Assembly: GCA_946885645.1 (NCBI GenBank)
Contig: CAMPGU010000297.1
Coordinates: 1 to 5,064, forward strand
Direction: 5' to 3'
Source: an uncultured Haloferula sp.
GTDB lineage: Bacteria > Verrucomicrobiota > Verrucomicrobiae > Verrucomicrobiales > Akkermansiaceae
DNA: 5,064 nt
Below are positions 1-5,064 of this stretch, piece by piece (position 1 is the stretch's first letter; every line of letters begins with the position of its first letter). The position numbers were made by a program, and so were the translations under genes. The notes under the pieces were generated by a model that saw only the letters and a program-made list of their open reading frames with translations, searched no databases and had not been told where the DNA came from.

Positions 1-1524
1 GAATCCCGTGAGGTCGAAGGAGAGGTTTTCGGCGGGCTTGATGCGGTAGCCCAGCTCGTAGGCGTAGAGGGACTCGGAGCCGAACCCGGGCGTTCCCACG
101 AAACTGGTCGTAACGACCGGACTGGCAGGAGGTTGGAAGGCGCTCGTGGCCAGCCGCCCGCCACGGTCGAAGCGGGACGGCGTGCTCACCGCCCGGGAGG
201 CTGCCGCCCAGACGGTTTGCTTGTCGGTAGGCGTCCAGAGAAGGCGCAGCCCGGGCTGCACTTCAAAGCCGGTGAAATCGTTGTGTTCGAATTTCGAGCC
301 CAGGATCAGCCGCAGCCGGTCGGGGACCAGGGTGATCTCGTCCTGGATGAAAGCGCTATAGAGGTTCAAATCCGCGCTCGCGGGCGAAAAAGACAGGGTC
401 TCGGAGTTCTCGAACTCGTCCGTGGTGAAGCGGTAGCCCAGTCCCCAGACGATGTCGTTCCTGGTATTGAGCGGGAACCGGTGCTCGAACTGGATGTCCC
501 CCGTGTCGCGCGTCTCCGCGGTCAGTCCCGGGTCGTTCTCGAAGTGATCGTAGTAAGCCTGGATGGAGAACTGCGAGTCTTCGGAAAGCGTGCGCGTCCA
601 GCGGCCAAGGAGATTGCCGCCCTTGCTGGAACCATCGGTTTCGCTGGTGCGGCTGAAGGGGGCGGCGAGCACCGGGACGGTGACGGTTCCCCCGGTATCG
701 ATCGAATAGTAGTCCCCCTGCAGGGTGACGAGATCCTCCCCGTTCGGCTGCCAGTCCACGCGGAAGCCTCCGCGGAGCGAGTCCCAGGCACCGGGGGTAT
801 CGTTGCCGGCGGAATCGACCAGTCCGTCCCGGTTGAATCCCTTGGCATAGACGCGGTAGTGGAGATCCGCGCCCAAGGCACCGCCGTAGCGGAGGTTGAC
901 CGAGGGCTGGTCTTCCGTGCCGAAGGAGGTGGACCCGAGGAATCCCTGGGTGTCTTTCGCGCTCTTGCTGGTGATGTTGATCACCCCGTTGACCGCGTTG
1001 GCCCCCCACAGGGTGGCACCCGGCCCGCGGATCACCTCGATGCGGTCCAGGTCTTCGAGCATCATGTCCTGGGCATCCCAGATGACGCCGCCGAAGGAGG
1101 GCGTGTAAACGCTGCGGCCGTCCATCATGACGAGCAGCTTGTTCGCGTACTGGAGATTGAAGCCGCGCGAGCTGATCGCCCACTGGTTGGCGCTGACCCG
1201 GGCTACATCCAGCCCGGGCACCAGGCGCAGCGCTTCCGGGATGCTGGTGATGCCCAGGCGGCGGATGTCATCGCCGGTGATCACGGAAATGGCGGTCGGG
1301 GCTTGATTCAACAAGGTCTCCTTCCGCGAAGCCGAGGTCACCGACTCGTTCATCAGCTGCTCGATCGTCAGATCCGCCAGGGACTCCGCGCTGGCTTGGG
1401 AAGCCAGCAATCCGCCCAGGAAGACGCATGGCAATCCGCGACAAGACTTGAAGGGGATCCTTCGGGCGACACCAGCCAGCGGCTGTTTTGTCCCGGGGCC
1501 CACGAAAGCAGCCGTTCGTTTCAT
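1..1524 (-). CDS. TonB-dependent outer-membrane receptor, C-terminus cut off by window edge
   Basis: 508 codons are visible with no stop, from ATG at 1524 to the left edge. The family imports ligands such as siderophores, cobalamin or glycans across the outer membrane using TonB-ExbBD energy; the ligand here cannot be told. Residues 1-46 look like a signal peptide: an unusually long basic n-region (RR at 21-22, K26, R29), a hydrophobic stretch VFLGGLLA, and a likely cut after ASA (44-46). The mature start contains DLTIEQLMNESVTSASRKE (51-69), typical of this receptor class and the likely TonB-box area. The plug follows at about 70-187, with APTAISVITGDDIRRLG (75-91), RGFNLQYANKLLVMMDGRS (120-138) and the hallmark EVIRGPGATLWGANAVNG (163-180). 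From about 195 on, alternating aromatic/polar strands such as LHYRVYAKGF and WGLGYRF match the beta-barrel. Complete members usually have about 650-750 residues, so 150-250 are probably missing. No clear Shine-Dalgarno precedes the start. No TonB, ExbB or ligand-processing gene is nearby. Confidence 0.95.
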   Translation of the reverse strand, partial: MKRTAAFVGPGTKQPLAGVARRIPFKSCRGLPCVFLGGLLASQASAESLADLTIEQLMNESVTSASRKETLLNQAPTAISVITGDDIRRLGITSIPEALRLVPGLDVARVSANQWAISSRGFNLQYANKLLVMMDGRSVYTPSFGGVIWDAQDMMLEDLDRIEVIRGPGATLWGANAVNGVINITSKSAKDTQGFLGSTSFGTEDQPSVNLRYGGALGADLHYRVYAKGFNRDGLVDSAGNDTPGAWDSLRGGFRVDWQPNGEDLVTLQGDYYSIDTGGTVTVPVLAAPFSRTSETDGSSKGGNLLGRWTRTLSEDSQFSIQAYYDHFENDPGLTAETRDTGDIQFEHRFPLNTRNDIVWGLGYRFTTDEFENSETLSFSPASADLNLYSAFIQDEITLVPDRLRLILGSKFEHNDFTGFEVQPGLRLLWTPTDKQTVWAAASRAVSTPSRFDRGGRLATSAFQPPASPVVTTSFVGTPGFGSESLYAYELGYRIKPAENLSFDLTGF

Positions 1525-1540
1525 GAATAAAATCAGAGCC

Positions 1541-1589
1541 GATGGGATCGACGGGCCGCAGGCGAAGACCCGCTGGCGCCCATCCCATC
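1541..1589 (-). promoter_or_regulatory. Stem-loop just upstream of the receptor start codon
   Basis: On the minus strand GATGGGAT (1589-1582) and ATCCCATC (1548-1541) form a perfect 8-base-pair outer stem. It can be extended inward by GGGC/GCCC across a 4-base bulge, and then by GCGGG/CCTGC (one G-U pair) capped by TCTTCG. The 3' foot lies 16 bases before the ATG at 1524, so it borders or covers the ribosome landing zone of a gene that has no clear Shine-Dalgarno. This suggests control of translation or mRNA stability. That role is inferred; the pairing itself is read directly. Confidence 0.45.
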
Positions 1590-1641
1590 GAAGGACCTCA
1601 TGCCCCGCGTGAACCGGACAAGGCGTGGATTTTTTTCGTTT

Positions 1642-1673
1642 CTCCCCCTCGGGATCTTCCCGCAAGGGAGGAG
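1642..1673 (-). promoter_or_regulatory. Upstream stem-loop in the receptor 5' leader
   Basis: Read on the minus strand, CTCCTCC (1673-1667) pairs with GGGGGAG (1648-1642) over 7 pairs including one G-U. Inside this, GGGA (1661-1658) pairs with TCCC (1654-1651) around a 3-base loop. It is followed by an A-rich run, not a U-run, so it is not a classical terminator in the transcribed direction. On the plus strand the T-run lies before the stem, so it does not work as a terminator there either. Any role in mRNA stability or regulation is inference. Confidence 0.35.
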
Positions 1674-1703
1674 TGCCGATTCCGCAATTCGATACACATG
1701 TCG

Positions 1704-1733
1704 CTTATCATCAGAACGTTAAAAAAGATTCAA
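1704..1733 (-). promoter_or_regulatory. Candidate sigma70-type promoter of the receptor gene
   Basis: On the minus strand TTGAAT (1733-1728) is followed after 18 bases by GATAAG (1709-1704); each agrees with the consensus hexamers at 4 of 6 positions. It lies in the AT-rich part of the spacer and would give a leader of roughly 170 bases carrying both stem-loops. The match is modest and rests on sequence resemblance only; AT-rich DNA yields such hits by chance. Confidence 0.3.
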
Positions 1734-1833
1734 AAAGTCGCCCTTCCGCTTAACAATCAGGAAACCCTGAAATATTGCCACGACCGTCCGAAAAATTGCA
1801 GCAAATTCGTTCCGCAAATTTAAAACACGGGAT

Positions 1834-2628
1834 CTACAAGTGCAGGTCCGCCAGCAACCTCTTCAGGTCCGGGTCCGCCATCACATGATCCAGCCGCGGA
1901 TCGCGCAGGATGTCCCCATAGCGGCGGGCCTTCGCCAGTGCCCGCAACTCCGGGTCGTTCTCGATCAACGCGCGGATCTGCGGCTCTTCCAGCACGGGGA
2001 TCGCCTTCGGCGGGGGTTCAGAATCGCCCAGCGCGATGAGCTTCGCCAAAGTTACGCGGGCATCCTCTGAGAGGGGATCGACGGATTTCAGCCACTCCAG
2101 GGGCACCGTGCGGTCGATTGCCGACTTCAGCGCGGCGAGGAATGCGGAGCGGTCGGAGCTTTGCTCCCCATCCGCGAACCGGCGGATCTCGGCGACCGAT
2201 CCGGCGCTGCGCAAGGCGGCGGCCCCGGCAAACCAGAGGAGCGCGGTGGGCACCAGGCTGACGAGAAGCGTGAACACCCAGCGCAGCGGCGAGCGACGCC
2301 TCTCCCCGTCGGCATCGGAGGCCCGGAACGGCTTGGTGAAGAAGCGCCCGATCACCCGCAACACGAACAGGACCATGAGGGCCGCGGCAACGGGAGAAAC
2401 GAAGGAGAGCCAGGAGGGTAGCGCGCCCGGAGCGATCGCGGGCGTATGTACCCATGCGAGGTAAGCGGCGATCCCGCTGGCACAGAGGGCCAGGGAGCCG
2501 AAGAGGATGCGGAAGATTCCCCGGACGACCGCCAGAAGGGCGCAGGCGGCCAAAATGAGGAGCGCCGCGGTCCCCAGGCTGATTTGGGGAATCGTCTCAA
2601 GGTCGAGCGCGGCGAGGAGTTCCTTCAT
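1834..2628 (-). CDS. CvpA-like four-helix membrane protein with DP-repeat tail
   Basis: 264 residues. Four hydrophobic segments are evident at about 17-36, 40-60, 74-95 and 115-137, with the [13 protein letters not shown] stretch (36-48) after the first; this topology and spacing resemble the CvpA family (colicin V production/inner-membrane proteins of poorly defined role). The second half is soluble, and it ends in a charged helical region with DP motifs at 225-226, 243-244 and 252-253 ([20 protein letters not shown] at 239-258). The start at 2628 is chosen because its ATG overlaps the aroC stop as ATGA. The open frame runs further upstream, but there it is only the out-of-frame reading of aroC. 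A GGAGG (2634-2630) sits one base before the ATG, too close to be ideal, so translational coupling to aroC is likely. The membrane topology is solid; the CvpA assignment is moderate, and another small unassigned membrane family is possible. Confidence 0.85.
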   Translation of the reverse strand: MKELLAALDLETIPQISLGTAALLILAACALLAVVRGIFRILFGSLALCASGIAAYLAWVHTPAIAPGALPSWLSFVSPVAAALMVLFVLRVIGRFFTKPFRASDADGERRRSPLRWVFTLLVSLVPTALLWFAGAAALRSAGSVAEIRRFADGEQSSDRSAFLAALKSAIDRTVPLEWLKSVDPLSEDARVTLAKLIALGDSEPPPKAIPVLEEPQIRALIENDPELRALAKARRYGDILRDPRLDHVMADPDLKRLLADLHL

Positions 2629-3728
2629 GCCTCCGGGGCCGGGAATCCGCCGACCTGCCCGCGCTGGCGCAAGAGGTGATCGCAGATGACGAGCAGGGCC
2701 ATCGCCTCCACCATCGGCACCGCGCGCGGGAGCACGCAGGCATCGTGGCGGCCGCGGCCGGCGAGTTCGGTATTCTCCCCGGTGCTGGTCACGGTCTCCT
2801 GGGAGCTCATGATCGTGGCGGTCGGCTTGAAGGCCACGCGGAAGACGATGTTCTCGCCATTCGAGATGCCGCCCTGGATGCCGCCGGACCGGTTCGAGGT
2901 GGTGCGGACCTTCCCCCCCACCATACGGAAGGGATCGTTGTGCTCGCGGCCGGTGAGGAGCGTGCCGCCGAAGCCGGACCCGATCTCGAAGCCCTTGGTG
3001 GCGGGGAGGGACAGCATCGCCTTCGCCAATTCCGCCTCCAGCTTGTCGAACACCGGCTCGCCGAGGCCTGGCGGACAACGGCGGATCACGCACTCCACCA
3101 CGCCGCCCACGGAATTGCCCTCCGCGCGCACTTCCTTGATGCGTCCGATCATCGGCTCGACCATCGCGGGGTCTCCGGTGCGGACGATGTTGCTTTCGAT
3201 ATCGGCCGTGGTGACCGTCTCGGGATCGACGTTCGCATTGAGATCGTGGATCGATTTCACCCACGCCAGCACCTCCAGGCCCGGGGCCAGGTGCTCCAGG
3301 ACCTTCTTCGCCACGGCGGCCCCGGCCACCCGGCCGATGGTCTCGCGGGCGGAGGCCCTGCCGCCCCCGGAAAGGGCGCGGATGCCGTATTTCGCATCGT
3401 AGGTGTAGTCGGCGTGGGAGGGGCGGTACTTGACCGCCATCTCCTCGTAGGCGCCGGGCCGCTGGTCCTCGTTCCGCACCAGGACGGCGATCGGGGTCCC
3501 TTGGGTAAGGCCATCCACCAGGCCCGAGAGGATCTCCGCCTTGTCCGCCTCCTTGCGCGGGGTGACGATCTCGCTCTGGCCCGGGCGGCGGCGGTCCAGC
3601 TCGAACTGGATGTCCTCGACGCGGAGCGGCACCTTGGGAGGCACCCCGTCCACGATGACGCCGACTCCGCCTCCATGCGATTCGCCGAAAGTATGGATGC
3701 GGAAAGCGTGGCCGAAACTCGATGACAT
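2625..3728 (-). CDS. aroC: Chorismate synthase
   Basis: This enzyme converts 5-enolpyruvylshikimate-3-phosphate to chorismate with loss of phosphate, the last shikimate-pathway step and the branch point to aromatic amino acids, folate and quinones. It needs reduced FMN and acts in the cytosol as a homotetramer. The 367 residues are normal for the family. All three family signatures are visible: [16 protein letters not shown] (15-30, with the active-site His18), [18 protein letters not shown] (122-139) and [17 protein letters not shown] (327-343, with Ala where the signature usually has P, S or V). RRRPGQS (46-52) and the substrate/FMN segment [16 protein letters not shown] (279-294) are also intact. 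The start at 3728 gives the canonical beginning [20 protein letters not shown] longer frame back to 3851 is rejected because it would overlap aat and has no counterpart in the family. No clear Shine-Dalgarno precedes the ATG. It is first in an operon with the overlapping CvpA-like gene. Confidence 0.98.
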   Translation of the reverse strand: MSSSFGHAFRIHTFGESHGGGVGVIVDGVPPKVPLRVEDIQFELDRRRPGQSEIVTPRKEADKAEILSGLVDGLTQGTPIAVLVRNEDQRPGAYEEMAVKYRPSHADYTYDAKYGIRALSGGGRASARETIGRVAGAAVAKKVLEHLAPGLEVLAWVKSIHDLNANVDPETVTTADIESNIVRTGDPAMVEPMIGRIKEVRAEGNSVGGVVECVIRRCPPGLGEPVFDKLEAELAKAMLSLPATKGFEIGSGFGGTLLTGREHNDPFRMVGGKVRTTSNRSGGIQGGISNGENIVFRVAFKPTATIMSSQETVTSTGENTELAGRGRHDACVLPRAVPMVEAMALLVICDHLLRQRGQVGGFPAPEA

Positions 3729-3866
3729 GCGCGGGAGTGTAGAACCCCGGAGCCGCCCGCCAAGCGCGGAGACAAAGGCCGGTCCATGGCCCGAAGAATT
3801 ATGGGAACCGCCGCGCGAAATCCGATTGAGCGGCCCCGCGCCCGGCTCCATGTTTCCCGGCGGAAG
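3729..3866. promoter_or_regulatory. Divergent aroC/aat upstream region
   Basis: The aroC and aat starts face away from each other, so both promoters should lie here or within the first aat codons. On the minus strand CATAAT (3803-3798) matches 5 of 6 bases of a -10 box and would give aroC a leader of about 60-65 bases, but no good -35 box stands 16-18 bases upstream. For aat, AAAGG (3774-3778) is a usable ribosome binding site 7 bases before the ATG at 3786. If aat really starts at the GTG at 3867, this whole stretch is non-coding. Confidence 0.3.
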
Positions 3867-4487
3867 GTGTCAGGATTCCCGCCAGCCCAGATTATCCCGC
3901 CGCAGGTGCTGCTCGGTGCCTACGCGCAGGGCGTTTTCCCGATGGCGGATCAGGGGGAGCTCACCTGGTTTTCGCCCCTCATGCGCGGCGTGATCCCGCT
4001 CGACGAGGGCTTCCACATCCCGCACGGCCTGAAGCGGGTGCTGAAGCGGAAGCCCTTCGAGGTGAAGTGGAACACCGCCTTCCGCGGCACCATGCAGGGC
4101 TGCGCGGACCGGGACCGGACTTGGATCGACCAAAGCATCCTGGAGAGCTATTGCCTGCTGCACCGGCTCGGCTACGCGCACTCCGTGGAGACCCACGATG
4201 CGGAGGGGCTGCAAGGCGGGCTCTACGGCGTGGCGCTGGGCCGGGCCTTCTTCGGCGAGAGCATGTTCTCGCGGAAGACGGATGCCTCCAAGATCGCGCT
4301 GGTGGCGCTGGTGGAGGAGTTGCGGGCCCGCGGCTTCATGTTGCTGGACACCCAGTGGCTCACCGAGCACCTGCGCCGGTTCGGGGGCATCGAGGTTCCG
4401 CGGGACGAGTATCAGCAGCGGCTGAAAGCGGCGCTCGGCAAGCTGGAGGGACAGTTCCATCCGCCGGTGCTGGGCCCGGGTGCCTGA
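3786..4487 (+). CDS. aat: Leucyl/phenylalanyl-tRNA-protein transferase
   Basis: This enzyme transfers Leu or Phe from aminoacyl-tRNA to proteins with N-terminal Arg or Lys, marking them for ClpS and ClpAP degradation (bacterial N-degron pathway). The 233-residue reading contains the family core: [18 protein letters not shown] (38-55), WFSP (61-64), TWID (112-115), [20 protein letters not shown] (145-164), then DASK (166-169) and DTQW (188-191); this last carries the Gln equivalent to the E. coli catalytic-site Gln188. The end, IEVPRDEY (202-209), also matches the family. The start is uncertain. ATG 3786 has AAAGG 7 bases upstream, and ATG 3801 is next in frame. GTG 3867 would give a 206-residue protein with the short leader usual in compact Aat proteins. 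Codons before 3867 (AGA, ATT, GGA, CGA, AAT) are less GC-biased than the rest, which favours the short form. The gene is divergent from aroC and nearly abuts the convergent gene downstream. Confidence 0.95.
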   Translation: MARRIMGTAARNPIERPRARLHVSRRKVSGFPPAQIIPPQVLLGAYAQGVFPMADQGELTWFSPLMRGVIPLDEGFHIPHGLKRVLKRKPFEVKWNTAFRGTMQGCADRDRTWIDQSILESYCLLHRLGYAHSVETHDAEGLQGGLYGVALGRAFFGESMFSRKTDASKIALVALVEELRARGFMLLDTQWLTEHLRRFGGIEVPRDEYQQRLKAALGKLEGQFHPPVLGPGA

Positions 4488-4490
4488 AGG

Positions 4491-5064
4491 CTACCACGCC
4501 TCCCGGTTCGCGCGCACGGCGTCCAGATCGCGGTCGTAGAGATTGAACTCGATGCGGTTGAAGGCGGAGGCGTCGAACTCCGCTTCGCCGAAAGGCTGGG
4601 CGAATCCCCGGAAGCGGCCGTCCGAGGCCCCGGCCAGGCGGAAGGTGACGCAGGCCCCGTCGGGAAACCACGCGCGCACGTCGCCCAGATAGCGCTTCGG
4701 GATCTGATAGAGCTCCGGGTTCTTCCGGTTCTCCTTCGTGTGGAGCGTGAAGGTGCGCAGCCGGGAGACGGGCAGCTCCACTTCGCCGAAGCGGGTCTTC
4801 AATTTCACCTTGCCCTGCTCGATCCCGACCATCTCGCCCGCCACCTGATCGTTGTTCCGGAGGCGGATGCGCGTCGGGTCGAGCTCCGGCTCCTGCTCCG
4901 GCGCGGCAACCTCGTCATCTTCCATGAAGCCCTCGTCATTGTCCGGGGCGCTCCCCTCCACGACGCCGTCCCAACTGGTGATTTCGATCCGCGAGATGCG
5001 GATGGGGGAGGAGTCCTGGGCATTGAAATGGATGCCGCCGGCCACGGGAGCAGGAGCCGGAGCT
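4491..5064 (-). CDS. C-terminal part of a repeat-containing, probably secreted protein of unknown function
   Basis: The last 190 residues of a larger protein are visible. The frame is open to the right edge with no stop and begins APAPAPVAGG, a linker-like sequence; the GTG at 5045 is therefore probably internal, not a start. Numbering from the edge, residues 11-36 (with PIRISRIEITSWDG at 20-33) look like the end of a beta-rich domain. An acidic linker follows (about 38-62, rich in D, E and P). Then come two beta-strand-rich units, 65-109 and 129-177, that share a G-K/R-x-K/R...FGE-x-E...S pattern. The protein ends in NREAW. Such strand-rich units with polar linkers are common in exported proteins of Verrucomicrobiota and Planctomycetota, but no signal peptide can be seen here, so export is inferred. 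No catalytic motif is recognised. It is convergent with aat, with stop codons 3 bases apart and no room for a terminator between them. Confidence 0.85.
   Translation of the reverse strand, partial: APAPAPVAGGIHFNAQDSSPIRISRIEITSWDGVVEGSAPDNDEGFMEDDEVAAPEQEPELDPTRIRLRNNDQVAGEMVGIEQGKVKLKTRFGEVELPVSRLRTFTLHTKENRKNPELYQIPKRYLGDVRAWFPDGACVTFRLAGASDGRFRGFAQPFGEAEFDASAFNRIEFNLYDRDLDAVRANREAW

Larger units (their letters stand above)
1525..1833. other. Gene-free spacer between the CvpA-like gene and the receptor gene
   Basis: This 309-base stretch separates the stop of the CvpA-like gene from the receptor start; both genes lie on the minus strand. I see no protein gene in it. The half next to the CvpA-like gene (about 1701-1830) is AT-rich, about 41% GC by hand count, against clearly GC-rich flanks, and carries the candidate receptor promoter. 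The half next to the receptor is GC-rich and holds two inverted repeats (1541-1589 and 1642-1673). It matches no riboswitch consensus that I can recall: the cobalamin, TPP and c-di-GMP core motifs were looked for by eye and not found. Confidence 0.7.

Noticed and set aside
356..1183. Minus-strand open frame of 275 codons inside the receptor gene
   Set aside because: It lies in another frame of the same strand as the receptor, with R/P/G-rich composition typical of a frame-shifted GC-rich gene.
133..1530. Long plus-strand open frame of 465 codons opposite the receptor gene
   Set aside because: It is antisense to an unmistakable TonB-dependent receptor frame, its product is low-complexity and rich in G, R, A, D and V, and it matches no family. 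It arises from GC-rich codon bias on the opposite strand.
1791..1821. Possible terminator after the CvpA-like gene: minus-strand AAATTTGC pairing with GCAATTT, running into a T-tract
   Set aside because: The stem is AT-rich, about 7 pairs with a bulge and a 14-base loop, too weak to call a terminator with confidence.
1542..1823. Plus-strand open frame of 93 codons in the spacer
   Set aside because: Its composition changes abruptly from GC-rich to AT-rich with the underlying DNA, it covers the candidate receptor promoter and both leader stem-loops, and it has no recognisable motif.
2629..3264. Upstream extension of the CvpA-like frame
   Set aside because: This part is the out-of-frame reading of aroC, rich in R, G, H and P; the ATG at 2628 with ATGA overlap is the natural start.
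2676..3725. Plus-strand open frame of 349 codons opposite aroC
   Set aside because: It is fully antisense to aroC, which has all family signatures; the translated product is rich in H, G, A and D and looks like a mirror frame.
3729..3851. Upstream extension of aroC by 41 residues
   Set aside because: It would overlap the start of aat, and the family begins at [10 protein letters not shown]; the added residues resemble no chorismate synthase N-terminus.
4067..4546. Second plus-strand open frame of 159 codons over aat
   Set aside because: It is a shifted reading of aat with R/G/A-rich, motif-free composition.

Overview
The window is GC-rich chromosomal DNA from a Gram-negative bacterium: it carries an outer-membrane TonB-dependent receptor. 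Several gene starts have no clear Shine-Dalgarno sequence. Aat reads as the short-leader type, and a secreted-looking protein built from FGE-type beta repeats lies at the right edge. Together these fit Verrucomicrobiota best (Luteolibacter/Haloferula-like). That assignment is inference from general resemblance, not from a marker gene.

Layout from left to right. (1) Positions 1-1524, minus strand: a TonB-dependent outer-membrane receptor. Its N-terminus, signal peptide, plug and part of its barrel are present, and its C-terminus runs off the left edge. (2) Positions 1525-1833: a gene-free stretch with an AT-rich core (about 41% GC by hand count over 1701-1830). It holds a candidate promoter and two stem-loops that would lie in the receptor's 5' leader. 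(3) Positions 1834-3728, minus strand: a two-gene operon, aroC (chorismate synthase) followed by a CvpA-like four-helix membrane protein. The two are joined by a 4-base ATGA overlap. (4) Positions 3786-4487, plus strand: aat, leucyl/phenylalanyl-tRNA-protein transferase, divergent from aroC. (5) Positions 4491-5064, minus strand: the C-terminal 190 residues of a larger protein convergent with aat, only 3 bases from the aat stop. It has an acidic linker and two related FGE-containing beta units.

The genes do not form one pathway. aroC completes the shikimate pathway by making chorismate, aat feeds the N-degron/ClpS-ClpAP degradation route, and the receptor imports an unidentified ligand across the outer membrane. 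The region looks like ordinary core chromosome. I saw no mobile element, CRISPR array, rRNA or tRNA, and no convincing undescribed multi-gene system. The points most worth a second look are the DP-repeat tail of the CvpA-like protein, the structured receptor leader, and the repeat protein at the right edge.
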